Of a stretch of 64,000 nt of DNA, positions 1-12,750 are shown piece by piece (position 1 is the first letter of the stretch; every line of letters starts with the position of its first letter). The notes beneath the pieces are model-generated. The model searched no databases. It was not told the DNA's origin and worked only from the letters and a program-made list of their open reading frames with translations. The translations under genes were made by a program, and so were the position numbers. This DNA is from Aphanomyces cochlioides. Lineage: Eukaryota; Oomycota; Saprolegniomycetes; Saprolegniales; Verrucalvaceae. The DNA is taken from the NCBI GenBank assembly GCA_019828595.1, contig JAHQRK010000007.1, positions 1,178,001 to 1,242,000 on the forward strand, read 5' to 3'.

Positions 1-83
1 GGGGAATGGAAAGAAGGTGTGCTCGTGCCAGGAACTCTGGTGTTTCAACTCGCCCCGGCATCGCCGTGGAACGAACCAACCTA

Positions 84-1975
84 TTAATTTAATCGTGCCA
101 AGTCTAACTGGACCCTGTCCTGGACGTCTTGTCCCTCAGGGCGCAGAGCGGACAAATTCTTCGGCACCGACGAAGTTTTGCGTTCGATATTGGGAATGAT
201 TGAAAATTGCGATAGATGCTGGCTTCGTATCCCCAGTCTCCGGCTGCTAAGTTTATGAAGTCGAAGCATCGACGTTGGTTTAGCAGGACGATGAGGAATC
301 GGCGTTGGAAGAATTCGTTCCGTGGCAGAAGCAGACTCATCGGTGGACGTTTTGTTGTCGTCAGTCACGATACTCATGCGATGAAGACCGTCGTAGACAT
401 GGGCAGCATCATTGTGGATGGGATGGAGGTCATAAAGCGGCCCAGTGTTTGGAAACAATGGGACTGCTTCATGGATTGTGTTGGGCACCGATGCTGCGAG
501 TGGTGTTACAGCAGCAGGGCGAACAATTCCCTTGCTACCTCCACTCTTGCTGCTGTCTTGTCGCTTTGACGTGGGAGGAAGCTCAATGTCTTGACGGATT
601 AATGTATTCTGGCGAGTCGTGGGGCCTTGGGCGGGCATGACACGAATGCCAAGCACGGGAACTTCTTCCAAAGCGACGCGGGATTTGATAATAACGCAGT
701 AGCGTGGAGCATTGAAAGCCCAGTACGTGTTCCGCACCATGTAGATCGTTAGGATCTGAAGGCGTTGGATGGCAAAGTCATAGACGTTGAAAGTCCACGT
801 CAGCGGCACGTCTTCGACAACTTTGCAATCCAAATGGACGAGGCCATGAACAACGTCAACATAAAGTCGATGATCGAGGGAGCCGCTGCTGACACTCATT
901 GAAACAGTCGCAACAAAAAGGCAAATTAAAATGATCAGGAGAATGTACTTGGCGAGGTTGCGCATCGAGAGAGGGTAGGCATCGTACATCACGACAGCGG
1001 AAAAGCCTAGGATGCCAATGATGTTGTATATGATGATGACGAGGTCCCATTCGTAGAGAGCCATGATCGCGACGGCGTACAAAATGGCTTGCGTGATGAA
1101 GAACCATGAGTCAAAGTAGCGCAACACGGTGACAGTCATGCGCCAGTTGAGCTGCGACCAGAAGTAGAGCACGAGCCAGAGGATTGAGCCCATGGAGATG
1201 AGGCGGCAGGTTATGTCGCTCGTCAATCGAAGTAGAAAATGCTGCAGTGGCGAATTGTACAGCAGACTCCACACTGTTGTAATAGCTGCCAGACGACTAG
1301 CGACTGGTTTGTGGAGCGACCAAAAGGACCCAATGGCTTGACCAAAGAGTTTTTCAAAGACGGACGTGTTGACGTCGTACTCGGACAACTCTGTGAAAGG
1401 CGTCACTGCGCATAGGATGCCTTTGATCGCGGTCGTGGCTAGCCCGCTCTCCGTTTCGGCATGTGTTGCCACCAAACCGACAGAATGCCGCGACACTGAG
1501 CCTAAATGCACGCATAATGGAGTGAGGAAAGGAAGCTCAAAGATGCCATACCAGATCCAGAGAAGCGATTGACGGGATGGAAGTTGGACGCATTAAAGTA
1601 TTGCCGCCCTGAGCTGCTCAAGCTCGTTCGCCGCCGATGATACCTATAGATGCGATCGACGTACTCTTTGAGTGTGTACATGGCTTTGACTTCGTCATCT
1701 GTGAGCATGGGCTTTCCACGGAGGTAGTTTGTCGTTGCGGCAAAGAGCCGCGTGCCGACAGTCTCAGCCATTGTTGAGCCCTCGAGTTTGCTAAGAATAG
1801 ACTGGTCAAGGCATACCATACTTAGGCGTCCTGAAAGAGTGTAACACCTTTCGTCCACTGACAATATGACAACTAGCGAGCTGCAGTCGCGGACTCCAGA
1901 CTGGCCATGATATCGGCACCTTCCAACTGCATTGTCAATGTCAACAATTGCCAGATACAGAATAATACTCTTCAT
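84..1975 (-). CDS. Multipass membrane protein of unknown function
   Basis: I do not recognise the family. The main frame (stop at 84, open upstream to about 1590) encodes several strongly hydrophobic segments, including stretches rich in I, L, F and V around 1150-930, followed by a polar, Ser/Thr/Pro-rich tail of about 170 residues that is probably cytoplasmic. An upstream frame (1975-1502) carries a plausible soluble part with an acidic stretch (LTDDEVKAMYTLKEY) and runs out of frame near 1590-1640. The main frame can be read upstream through an aromatic membrane-like segment (LLWIWYGIFEL), so the two parts most likely join through a short intron or a frameshift there. A further exon at 2042-2224 ending in a GTGAGC donor is possible. 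The gene is divergent from the SDR gene. The membrane topology is seen; the exon structure and function are uncertain. Confidence 0.55.
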
Positions 1976-2599
1976 CTACCAACTGGACAACTCGTCGTCA
2001 CGACTGGGTTGGAAGCGCAATGGATTTGGAGCGCTCAAGTTTTAGCTCACCCTGAGAGTGTCGTCTAGCATGTTCACTCCATTAATTTCTTTCACTTCAT
2101 CATTCGTGGAGGCAATTCTTGTGAAAGAACCTGTCCAACGAGACCTTCCTTGGTTGCATTGCACCATTGTTTCAGCTCTCTTTGAGTAAGACAAGAGGCC
2201 ACAAACAAGACCAAGAGTGAGCATACAGAGCGGACTCTACATGGCAATCGGTTATGTGCTCGCAAAGTCTTAGGCAGCGAAACTTTGTCATCGTCCTAGC
2301 TTTTTCCTTGTTGGCACGGCCAAAGTGGCCTCGATTGTGCTCTTGGCATTGCTGGCTTTTGATCGGCACGCCAGATCTTTCAACGTGCAAGCAAGACTTG
2401 CCGCTTTCTGGTCTTACTCGCATATGGATGCCCTGTGCATCCTCGTTGCATTTTCGTGCTGCCACGTCATCCTTGAGGGAAGTCATCACGGAATCAACTT
2501 CAACATGGAAACCTCTCATTTCAAGTAAAATATTAAATTTCAAAGGGGATTCGTCAACTGAAATCATTTTTCAATTCGAAGTCTGAGGCTCAAATCACC

Positions 2600-3722
2600 A
2601 TGTCGACCAAGTACCGCTTCGATGGACAAGTTGCGATCGTGACTGGATCTGGCGCTGGTTTGGGCCGCGCATATGCCCTCCTCCTCGCTGAACTTGGAGC
2701 CAAAGTGTAGGTTTTCACGATTTATGTGTCGATATATCCGGTTTTCTAGCATTGTGAACGATGTCGGTCCTGCTCGCGACGGCGGTGTTCGTCCCGCGGA
2801 TCAAGTTGTGAACGAAATCCGCGCCAAGGGAGGTGTTGCTGTTGCCAACTACGATTCGGTCACTGATGGTATAAAAGCGATGCATGATTTTTCAGCCAAG
2901 TGACGATGCAATGTAGGTGCCAAGGTTGTTGCCACTGCAATTGAAGCTTTCGGCCGCGTTGATATCATTGTCAACAACGCTGGTATCTTGCGTGACCGCG
3001 CTTTCCACAAGATGACCCGCGCGGAATGGGATGCAGTCAAGAGCGTCCACCTTGACGGAAGTAAGATATTGTTCAAGTTATCCGATATTAATTCTTGCAT
3101 GTGTAGCTTTTGCTGTCACGCACGCTGCTTGGCCCTACATGCGCCAACAAAAGTATGGTCGCATCGTCAACATCACGTCGGTCAACGGCTTGTACGGTCA
3201 AGCTGGCCAAGCCAACTACTGTATGATCCATTTGTGGTGTCTTGTCTTACTCGTTGTTCGTAGCATCCGTAAAGGCTGGTATGATTGGTTTCACCAAGGC
3301 TTTGGCAAAGGAAGGTTCCCGCTCCAACATTAAAGTGAACGTTGTTGCTCCTGGCGCTGGCTCGAGCATGACTGCCACCGTTCTTCCTGAAAACGTACAC
3401 ACGAGTCACTGCATCGCATGTAATCGCTTTTGTGTAGATTGTCAAGAACTGGAAGCCAGAGTACGTCGCTCCTACGATTGCCTTCTTGTGCCACGAAAGC
3501 GTTCCTTGCACTGGTGCCGTCTTTGAATCCGGTGGAGGCTGGACTGCCCAAGTCAAGTACACGCGTGCTGAAGGCCACTTTTTCGACTTGGAGAAGGAAA
3601 TCAACATCGATGCCGTGGCGAACAACTGGAAGAAGATCACGGACTTCACTCGCGCGACAAACCCTGAAGAAGAAGACGCCGCGAGCTCTCCTCAGATGAA
3701 GCAAATCTTGTCCAAGCTTTAA
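2600..3722 (+). CDS. Short-chain dehydrogenase, peroxisomal multifunctional-enzyme type
   Basis: Six exons (2600-2706, 2750-2868, 2917-3060, 3107-3220, 3264-3394, 3438-3722) join to 900 nt, 299 residues. The five introns are 43-48 bp with GT-AG ends. The Rossmann nucleotide motif TGSGAGLG lies near residue 15, followed by NNAG, the catalytic Ser (ITSVNG) and YSSVK with the Tyr-x-x-x-Lys pair. The segments [18 protein letters not shown] and [18 protein letters not shown] resemble the 3-hydroxyacyl-CoA dehydrogenase domain of HSD17B4/MFE-2, so an NAD-dependent step of fatty-acid beta-oxidation is the likely role. Here the domain stands alone, without the hydratase and SCP-2 domains of animal MFE-2. 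No PTS1 is visible: the protein ends in KL but not SKL-stop in the canonical context (ILSKL), which is in fact close to a PTS1 and compatible with peroxisomal import. Substrate is inferred. Confidence 0.92.
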
Positions 3723-3834
3723 ATGTAACGTCGAGCTTGCCATTGTTTTTTCACTTGCTAGCCGTTTCGTCAATGAAAAGATCCATCTTTCGAATTTTCA
3801 TACTTGAGAGGCGGGCGGCAGTAGTCGATTCGGC

Positions 3835-5401
3835 ATGAAGTCCCAAGCGTTGCTGAGCTTGTACGCTGCGGCGGTCATGGCCATCAAGCCGATTGAGATC
3901 AAAGGCACGCACATGTTTGAGTACGGCACTGGAAAGCCGTTCCAAGTACGCGGCGTGGACTATTACCCGCGGCCAAATGCGGGACTTCTCGATGTGAACA
4001 ACCATGATTTCTTCACAGACGACTACCAAGACGTGTGGGAGAACCACATCAAAGAGTTCATCGCGCTTGGAGTGAACGCCGTCCGCTTGTATGCTGTGGA
4101 TCCATCCAAGAGTCACGACAAGTTCATGTGTGCGTTGACTGGCGCTGGCATCTACGTCCTTGTAGATCTTGCCTCGAGTTGTGAAAATTGTGCCATTACG
4201 AGCGATCCATATCCAGCTTGCTATCCTGCTGCGCTTAAGACCCGCGGCCAACAAATCATCACGGCCTTCTCCAAGTACAACAACGTCCTGGTATGCTTGC
4301 ACTTGCATCTCATCTCTGATTCTCGATATCTTGAAGGGCTTCAGCGCTGGGAACGAAGTCAACCACGTCGTGACTAACATGAACACCAATGCTCCGTGTC
4401 AAAAGAAGTTTATCCGTGACATGCGCGCGTTCGTTTCATCGTGCGCATCCAAGATGCGATCAATCCCAGTCGGCGTCGTGCTTGCTGACACGGATCGTGG
4501 CCCGAATGCGCTCTACTATGGCTGCCGCACGAATCCCAACGATGTCCTCGAGAACGTTGAATGTAAAACCGCTCGTCCTCATAGTCGTTCCTCATCTCAT
4601 CGTCTAGGGTACGGTCTCAATGCGTACTTGCAATGCGATCCTTTGGCGTCGCTCAACCCAACTGTCGTCGGCGCGGGCTACCGCAACCTCCTGACGGACT
4701 TCCAGTCGTACAAGTTGCCATTTCCATCGTTGTTGACTGAGTATGGTTGCCTAAACTCTGGGTTTCCCACCAAGCAAGGCTATGCTGCGCAAAGGACTTG
4801 GCTAGACGCTGGTTGGTTGCTCTCGTCAACGTTCAGCGATGTCTTCGCGGGCGGGTTTGCGTTCGAGTTCTCCACTGAGAATGCCAACTCGAAAGCAGAT
4901 TCGCCTTACCCGTTCACGAGCTTTGGCACACAGAACTACGGCCTTGGGTACTTCAGCCCCGCGACGTGCGATAGCACGTCGACGCCTTGCAAGTTCAACC
5001 ACATGCCCAACTTTGAAGACCTGGCAACGCAATACCTTAATACCAACACGACCGCAGCGCTGCCAGTGAAGAGCGCGTACACTCCAACTATTACTTCATT
5101 CCCAGCGTGCCCTGCGGGAGTTCCCGGCTTGAGTGGAGTCACATGGCCATCGGATAGCCAAACGGATATGCTTTGCCCGGATTTGACCCAGACGCCGCTC
5201 TGCCCTGGCGATGTCATCAATACGGCAACGGGCACGACGCTGCCTCCGAGCACTGTAACAGTCAGTCCTGTTCCCAATGTCCCGACGGTGACACCAGCTT
5301 CTACTGGCGGCTCCCAAGGTAGTGCTGGATACCAGTCGGCTAGCACTGTTGCCAGTGTGAGTGCTACTGTCGTTGTCGCGATTGCGCTCTTGGTTGTGTA
5401 A
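3835..5401 (+). CDS. GH72-type beta-1,3-glucanosyltransferase, GPI-anchored
   Basis: Three exons (3835-4290, 4337-4562, 4608-5401) give 491 residues. A short hydrophobic N-terminus (LLSLYAAAVMA) is a signal peptide. The sequence then follows the GAS/GEL/PHR family: VRGVDYYPRP, a long cysteine-containing catalytic barrel, the acid/base Glu in SAGNEV (about residue 159) and the nucleophile Glu in LLTEYG (about residue 272). A cysteine-containing region, a Ser/Thr/Pro-rich linker and a hydrophobic C-terminus (VASVSATVVVAIALLVV) suggest GPI attachment. Family knowledge: these enzymes cut and re-ligate beta-1,3-glucan chains and elongate wall glucans outside the plasma membrane. The stop lies only 34 bp from the stop of the convergent anamorsin gene. 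Function is confident; the anchor is inferred from hydrophobicity. Confidence 0.93.
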
Positions 5402-5435
5402 GGCAATGAATATACAATTGGTTGCATGAAGAGAT

Positions 5436-6290
5436 TTAGAAGTCATCCGAGTTGTCCAAGTTGAGCACGACTTTGCCCATGCCGGGTTTGAATGCTGGTT
5501 GGCCAAGGTAGGGGCAACTGCCGCATCGGAAGGCGTCGCCTTTATAACACTAGATGCAAAGATGAGAACGAGCAAATCGAGTAAGACGTACATTGCCGCA
5601 GTTGGAGACCATTTCCTTGAGCTCATCTTCAGTCACGAATGGCTGTTCATCTTCATCTTTGCGTCTACAATAGCAATCGCCTTAGAACATGATTCAAGGA
5701 GGAAGATCCCACCCGCATGTGCAATCTTTGCATCGGCGCTTCTTGCCGTCTTTGCTCACACCGCAGTCATCTCTCGACTTCTTCAACACATCGTCTGTGT
5801 CATCCAAAAGATCATCTTCATCCATGATATCGTCTTCGTCATCGGCAACGACGGTCCATCTATATGTTGGTAAGACACACAATCTAGAAAAGTCGGTGAT
5901 CTCTTACTTTGGCTTCAGCACGCGTTGAAAGGACACGGTGGCGCTGGCACCATTGGTAAATCCCGACTTTTCAGCGCGCAGGTGCAATCTGTCGCCTTGG
6001 AGATCGACGTTGGAGTTCAAAAAACCTTGTAGAAGCAATTGCATTAACGCCGCATTCTTGTTGTCTTCGCCTTGAGCATAGATGTATCCTTCCAAGGATC
6101 CACCAGGTTGAAGCACACGATGGAGTGTTGCAAAATGCGCCAAGCCGCCAAAGAAGACGACCTTGGCACCTGCTGACCCATCATCCTTCTTTTCTGCTTC
6201 TTGGATATCAATCACAGACACATTTTGAGCCTGAGAAGACGCGAATTCGTCCGCGGCCGTGCGGTAAGGAGCTTCCGAGATCACGAGCAT
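5436..6290 (-). CDS. CIAPIN1: Anamorsin / Dre2 cytosolic Fe-S assembly protein
   Basis: Four exons on the minus strand (6290-5908, 5859-5713, 5664-5592, 5549-5436) join to 717 nt, 238 residues. The N-terminal part is the methyltransferase-like domain (start [12 protein letters not shown]). The acidic linker ([15 protein letters not shown]) leads to the cluster-binding CIAPIN domain: a first cysteine group, CGVSK then CKDCTCG, and the second cluster motif of two CxxC pairs, CGNC and CGSC, in [20 protein letters not shown]. The C-terminus [12 protein letters not shown] is typical. Known role: with the diflavin reductase Tah18/NDOR1 it delivers electrons to the cytosolic iron-sulfur assembly pathway. 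The three introns are 42-48 bp. The start is the first ATG in frame and matches the usual N-terminus. Confidence 0.95.
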
Positions 6291-6436
6291 GAGCTTTTTC
6301 AGACAAGAACCACCGATGCATTGACTCTTTTCTAAATTGGATTATTGTATAGTATACAAAACTGAATACTATTGATATCATTTTTTAATTTGCTTGTTCG
6401 CGAGCATTCCAGAAGCGCGCGAAAGTCACCACCTTA

Positions 6437-7571
6437 TCAAGACAGGACTTTGAGCTGGATGTGATGGCCATTCAATGTTGTGACGGTTGCTGAAGGAGAG
6501 ATACGAGGACATTGAACAATATTGAGGACTTTCAGCGATGTGCAGACGTATTGTCCAGCGAAATGGAACGAATTGTCAGCTGAAGTAAGTCGGGGCATAA
6601 ACTTGTTTGGCGTTGATTCACACCAAAGACCGACAGCCTTTGGTCGACTCTTAAAGTGCAAGACCAGTTCATGCTTGTTGTCTCGCATGATACGAAAGTT
6701 TACGCTGGAGCAACCAAATTTGCGCAATTGGGTTTTCATATGATGCAAATCAAACTATCCAATTGTCATGGGAGATCGATGGGAGAAAACCCAACCTCAA
6801 GAGGAATGCGAGGTTCATCGCATGGGTGCACTCGAAGAACGACACGACTTGCTGGTAGGAGGGAGGCAATTCCATCTTCGTTGAGCAATGGACATCCACT
6901 CATGTGCAAGTTGTCCAGATAGAGCAGCTCGTTTCCTATGCACTCGAGCGACGCGTTGGTGACCTTGACACACCCGCCAAAGTTCAAGAATGTCAAGTAT
7001 CGGCATGAAGAAACCAAGCCTTTCAAGCCTGAATGATACATTAGAGACAACCACTGATCTCAAGTACAGCCTACCAATGTCAGATAGTTGATGGCATCCC
7101 CAGACAACACAATGAGTGAGAAGAGGGCAGCCATTTGCTAGTGTTTGAATGGTGGTGTCGGTAACGTAGGCGTGACAAAACGAAAGATCAAGGCTAAGAA
7201 TCAACGCCTTGTGCAAGTCTACGTTCGAATTGTCTTCAGATCCACGTGACAACAAAGTACCGAAAATGCGTTCAAACACCGTGAGGCTCCAGCGCGGACG
7301 AAGAACCATCCAGCGAAACAAGTATGGATTCTTCGTTGCCAGTTTGAAGTATTTGGTGCACGTGAGCATGAGCGTCGTCGCAAAGCACGCTGGGCTGATG
7401 TTGTGGCCAATCGAATGCTACAAGTCAAAACCAGTCAATCTTGACTCGACAAACTCCGACCACCTCCATGCCCAAGAATGCAATGACTCGCGTCAGAATA
7501 GGCTCGGTCGATTTGGTGCCATTGAAGACGATTTCCTTCCGGGCTAAGAGGTCCAGTAGTGTTGGCGCCAT
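6437..7571 (-). CDS. F-box/LRR-type protein with cysteine-containing leucine-rich repeats
   Basis: Four exons (7571-7464, 7417-7075, 7028-6796, 6754-6437) total 1002 nt, 333 residues; introns are 41-46 bp. The N-terminal 70 residues (start MAPTLLDLLARKEIV) resemble a divergent F-box-like helical region. The middle carries LRR_CC-type repeats of the AMN1/FBXL kind, for example LSLDLSFCHAYVTDTTIQTL, LTHCVVWGCHQLSDIGLKGL and LTFLNFGGCVKVTNASLECI. The C-terminal 100 residues (FDLHHMKTQLRKFGCSSVN onward) are unassigned. FBXL proteins are substrate receptors of SCF ubiquitin ligases; that role is inferred because the F-box is weak by eye. Confidence 0.75.
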
Positions 7572-8041
7572 GACTTCATGACAGTTTCTCAGTCGGTTTC
7601 ATCCAAAGTTGGACCTTCTTTGTGGAGCGTGTACAACAACGACAGCACGACACGGACAAAACCGATTCCAAGGGACATGACGAAGCGCTATGATATCCAC
7701 ATTCGAAGTTAATTTGGTTCCTAGCAAGTGACCTCGTTGTCAACCCCAAGAAAGCCTCATCGCGCGCAGTCACTCGGAATCCAAAGGAGTAAGTCTAGAC
7801 TGGCACGAAAGCCTATCCTCTCTTTCGCGCTAAAACTACACATAAATAGTGCACCATCGATCTTCATGAATCATGGCCACGTCAAAGTTGCTCTTCCGAG
7901 AATGGAACTCGCAGTAATCGAGCGCCAGTTGGATATTTTCTTTGATTGGGTTGCAGTTACATGGTCGGTTTCATATGTTTGATATAAGAACTTTGATGTT
8001 CTTATATCGAAATTTACATTTGATTGGCCCGCATTGTCACG
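7572..8041. other. Divergent intergenic region with a small hairpin
   Basis: This 470-bp spacer separates the divergent F-box/LRR and helicase genes and must hold both promoters. At 7981-8008 there is a perfect 11-bp inverted repeat (GATATAAGAAC, loop TTTGAT, GTTCTTATATC) about 34 bp upstream of the helicase ATG. Nothing else is recognised; open frames here have no coding character. Confidence 0.5.
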
Positions 8042-10567
8042 ATGGATGGCTTTTCGCTCAATATTGCCGTACGTGGATCGACGTCGGCGCGTCCGGCCAA
8101 GAAGAAGATCAATAAGTTCCGTCAGAACAAGAACAAGCATAAAAAATCAAATGGAGCTACGCCGCCACAATCTGCCGCTCGTAACAAGCCAGTAGCACCG
8201 CGAACAGCTGAGAAAGACCAAGCCAAAGTCAACAACCAAGCTGAAAAAGTGACAACCATCGCGCAACCAGCCAAAGAAACCCTAAAAGAAGAGGATCCAT
8301 TGCCCAAAGAGGCAACAATAGATGTAGCTCCCGCAGCGAAGACGCTAAGCAAACCAAAGGACACATCAAAGGAGGAATCAGTGCCATCAAAGGAGCCAAC
8401 CAAGCTAAAGGCACTTGCACCAAAAGTCGACAACAAACCAGTCGAGGATGGACTGAAGATCAAATCCGCAGTAGAAAAAGGCACACGACGCAACCCAAAC
8501 AAAGAAGCATACACAGCCGAGACGTACTTGCGACCTACAATTGATATGAGCAAGGTTGTCGTCCACACTGCGCCAGTGGCATCGAAAGAATCGACTGACA
8601 TCTTTGCCTCGACGACATTTGAGGCCATGAAGCTTCATCCACATTTAGTCTCGATCTTGACAAAAGAAAAGGATGCCGGTGGCTTTGGCTTTGCCAAGCC
8701 GACGCGAGTTCAAGTTCAGAGCGTACCGGCAATTCTTCGTGGTGGAGATGTGCTCCTCAAGAGTGAAACAGGTTCAGGAAAGACGCTCTCCTACTGCCTG
8801 CCACTTGTCCATCGACTCATGGCCCGGGAACCACGCGTCAATCGAAGCGAAGGCTGTCTCGCCATGATCTTAGCACCTACGCGAGAGCTCTGCACACAAA
8901 TCCAGGAAACGCTCGAGAGGTACTCGTACAGATTGATGTCTCGGCGTCATGTTGTCAAATAGATTGCTCAAAGTTGCCGTGTACATAGTCGCTGGCAGCG
9001 TCGTCGGTGGTGAAAAGAAGAAGGCAGAGAAAGCTCGTCTTCGCAAAGGTGTTCGTCGTTGCCTTTGATTACAACTGACATCGATTCTTTCTTCTAGGCG
9101 TGTCCATTCTCGTGGCAACACCCGGTCGACTCCTCGATCACTTAACCAACACACATGCATTCACATACACGCGGCTGCAATTCCTTGTCCTCGACGAAGC
9201 AGATCGTCTGCTTGATCTCGGGTTTGAAAAGTCCATCGCTCAAATCTTGGACTGCCTCACTGCCAAGCAAGACGACGACGTGAAACGCCAGACAATTCTC
9301 GTCTCCGCGACTATCAACGCTGGTGTTGAGCGTCTTGCAGCGCTCAGTTTGACCGACTCGACCTTCATTGACGCCGACAACTCCAAGTACGTCGAGCAAC
9401 ATGCCTGTTTCTCCTTACTCACAACTTTTTAGGGGAGCTACGACTACGTTTGCCACACCAGACCAGCTCGTGCAGCATTTCATGATCGTTCCTGCCAAGC
9501 AGCGACTCTGTGCCCTCGCTGCATTTGTTCGATCCGAGTGCAAGCGCAACAAGCGAGCCAAAATCGTCGTCTTTCTCTCTACGTGTGATGCCGTGGATTT
9601 CGTCACGTCGCTCTTTCAAAAGTGCACGTGGCCACAGAGCACAGCAATGTTTGGTCCGTCCGTCTTTCGCCTCCATGGCAATGTCGTCCAGCAAGAGCGC
9701 ACATCAACGTTTCAAGCATTCTGCAAAGCCACTGCTGGCGTCTTGTTTTGCACTGACGTGGCAGCACGAGGGCTTAATCTGCCCACAGTAAGAATAGAAT
9801 CCACGACGTGGATGGTAACATTGAGCTAGGTGCAATGGATCGTCCAGTATGATCCACCGACGGAAACACGAGATTACGTCCATCGCGTCGGTCGTACGGC
9901 TCGCAGCGGAGCGGTTTGTGCGATTCCATGTAGCTCTTGGCCTAAATCTCAGTTTAGGTTGGCAACTCGCTCTTATTCCTGCTGCCATCTGAAGCCGCTT
10001 ACTGCGATCACTTGCAATCCTTGGGCCTTAACGTCACGGCGCTCAGTTTGGAGTCGACGCTAGCTCGCAGTGCGTTCAAAGGGGAATTCAAAGCGTCGAG
10101 CAAGAAGGCTGTCCATGAAGTACGCAGCATCTTTTCTGCCATGTAGCAAAGTTTATTGTCTAGGTTGTCGTGCATGAGCTCCAATACTTGTTTGAGCAAA
10201 CTGTGCTTGCAAATGCTGAATTATTTGATGTGGCATGCCAAGCATTCCAGTCATTTGTACGAAGCTACGCCACTCATTCGAGGTAGATTTTATCTGCTGT
10301 GACTTTGAGATTTTCTCCTTTAGTGAAACAAGACAGTACTTCCACGTGCGCAGTTTGCATTTCGGCCACGTTGCCAAGAGCTTTGCACTGCGAGAGCCAC
10401 CGGCATCAAACAAAGTGACCAAAGCTAGTCAGCAAGCCAAAGGCGGGTCGCTCAAGAAGCGCAAGGAACGACAAGATATTGATGACTCGATTGAAAAGAA
10501 GAAACAGAAGAAGGTCATCCAGGAGAAACGAAAGTACAACCACCACGTCTCCGAGTTTGCAGAATAA
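8042..10567 (+). CDS. DDX31: DEAD-box RNA helicase, DDX31/Dbp7 type
   Basis: Eight exons (8042-8919, 8963-9048, 9098-9386, 9433-9787, 9830-9913, 9958-10119, 10164-10282, 10324-10567) join to 2217 nt, 738 residues. The first 190 residues are a basic, lysine-rich, low-complexity extension. The core shows motif Q/I (SETGSGKT), Ia (APTRELC), Ib ([10 protein letters not shown]), II as DEAD ([13 protein letters not shown]), III (SATI), V ([11 protein letters not shown]) and VI ([10 protein letters not shown]). The insert [17 protein letters not shown] and the C-terminal SxxAYxxxLxxL region are characteristic of DDX31/Dbp7, a nucleolar helicase for 60S ribosome assembly. The C-terminus is again lysine-rich. 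I chose the ATG at 8042; an upstream TTG is in frame but unlikely. The first exon carries an uninterrupted 293-codon frame. Confidence 0.95.
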
Positions 10568-11585
10568 ACAAACAACATGCCAATCTCTGCAACTCTTCTC
10601 ATCGTCGACGATAGAAACATTCAAATTTGAAATCATGCCATGGGCTGAATGAGGATGCAATAATAACCAAGTTAGCCAGGAAACTTTAGGCAAAGTGAGA
10701 CGTGCGGTGGTCGGCGACTTCAGTTCCTACAATTGAGAGTTTTGGCAACGCAGTTCCATCCTGGGCTGTTCGCAAATTTGGTGTGAGTGCCTTCCTTCGA
10801 TAGTTTCACTGTGGCATGGACGTAGTCGACAACGACGTCGCTGGCCCACACGTGCGGTGAGGAATTGCCAGCGTAGAAAGCCATGTGGCCTCCAGTGTGT
10901 GTGACGGCAAGGACGACGTTTGGGTTGATCGAGCAGTCTTCGTATGGGATCGCAGTGTGCGAGCTGATGGGATCGTCCTTCGACGACAGACATAGCAGTG
11001 GAATTGCAACGTGCTTGATATCTACGCTGAAACTAAGTCACTGGATTGCCGCTATCAGCTTACATGGCGTGCACGAAGCATCTCGGTAAAGCTCAGTGAC
11101 AGTGTCAAATCTGTGGCAAAGCTAGTCTTCGCGACAACCTCTTGCTTACCCAAAAATGCGACGCGTGTATTGTTCATCATAGTCGCTCAAATATCTGCAC
11201 TTCCGTAGAGCCTCGTAGTCAAGCGCGGGATGGTCTTTGTGAACTTCAGCTGCATTGGACTAGAAAATCAAACATTAAGAACTTGGAGCGCGACGCGACG
11301 TCGAACTTACAAGTTCGAAAAAGTATTTGACCATGCATTTGCCCAAGATCGTGTTGTAAACCACGCGATGAAGCCACGAGTATTTGAGAAGTTGGTAGGT
11401 AGTCGTGCAGCAGTAAGGCCCTGGTCCGCCAAAAAGTTCAGGTTTTACGTTCTCTCAGTACGCAATATGATTGGTCGAGAATAAACCTAGCCCTCTAAAA
11501 TGGTTCTTCGCCAAGAACTTCTCTAGGAGCGGTTCTGGTGCTGTGACTGTGCTTAGTGGTCTCTACTGCTTGGTTTGGCAAGAAA

Positions 11586-12731
11586 ATGGACGAAAAGCTC
11601 GTTGTCGCTACGATTATCACTGTTGCATCTGCTGCCATAGCGGCATACGTTGCCAGTACGGACGGCCGCGAGATTCGAGAAACTGTGCGTCAGCGCTTCA
11701 CAGTGCAAAACGATCAATTCGAGAAGGCATTGAGTGGTGCGGTGAACGGGTGGTTTGTCAGGATGGTTCGATGTGATATCAACACCTTTTTGGAGGTAGT
11801 TCAGCGTATACAACTGGTTTGGAAAGATGTAAATGGTCCCCTTCCAAACAGACTCGGCCAGACGTCGACTATGAAGCGCATTGCTCTATGTATGCATCAT
11901 CTGTCATCCGGTGGAACGATTATGTCCGTCTCAGCTGTGTTTGGCGTTAGCCATACTCTGGTGTCGTCTTTATCAACGAAGTTCTGAGGTGTCTCGTGCA
12001 CCTATCCAAGTCCATATTTCACTCGCCAAGATCAGTCGATTATTGGGCATCTACTGCGGCAGCATTTGAGTCGATTGCTGGGTTCCCAGATGTCATTGGT
12101 GCCGTTGACGGTACTCTTATACGCATTGCCCACCCCGCTGAACATGAGGGTTGGTACTGCAGAAAAGGATTTCCGGCTGTGAATCTGCAAGCGGTGGTTG
12201 ATAGCAGCTTACGCTTTATATCGTGCTCTGTGCGCGCTGGATCAGCAAACGATCAATCTCTCTGGAATCGCTCCGGCTACCGTTTGCATCTCCTACAGCA
12301 TTTCCCAGCAATACCACCTCTTGGGAGACTCTGGATATAAGATTTGGAGGCATCTTGTCACTCCCTACCCTGACCACGAAGCTACAATGTCGTTTTCAAA
12401 ACGTCACTACAATTACTGCCATTCGCGCACGCGAATTCTTGTTGAGCGTGCTTTTGGTTCGCTTAAGAATCGATGGAGAGTTCTCCTCCGCAAACTCGAT
12501 CAAAAGTCCGAAGAGACATTGCGCAATACGATTGTGAGCTGCTTCGTGTTGCACAACTTGATGATTGATCTAAATGACTCGGTTGTTGTTGGTGGTGATG
12601 ATCCATTCGTCGGTCTTAATATTGGTCTTGCTGATACGTTTGTTCACACTGAGAACATGGAAGCTCATGTAGATGGCAAGAAAAAGCGAGAAATACTGAC
12701 GACGTACTTGACGAATATTCATTCACGTTGA
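11586..12731 (+). pseudogene. Harbinger DDE transposase with two frameshifts
   Basis: Three consecutive frames reconstitute a DDE_4-type Harbinger nuclease: 11586-11987 (N-terminal helical region ending at SVSAVFGVSHTLVSS), about 11965-12340 (VHLSKSIFHSP, then the first Asp in PDVIGAVDGTLIRI and NLQAVVD) and about 12305-12731 (second Asp in LLGDSGYKIW and catalytic Glu in RILVERAFGSLKNRWRVL). Changes of one base near 11965 and near 12305 break the frame; the surrounding protein is otherwise well preserved, so the breaks look recent. Introns do not explain them because no GT-AG pair of adequate length fits. The copy is probably not able to make transposase. Confidence 0.85.
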
Positions 12732-12750
12732 ATAGTTATTGAATACTAAT

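Noticed and set aside
4169..5401. A continuous 410-codon frame starting inside the GH72 gene
   Set aside because: It reads through two introns of 45-46 bp; splicing restores AGNEV and the Trp-Tyr-Gly junction, which the unspliced frame breaks.
11965..12310. Introns as the cause of the frame breaks in the Harbinger 1 transposase
   Set aside because: The reading frames overlap without a GT-AG pair of 35 bp or more between them, so single-base shifts explain them better.
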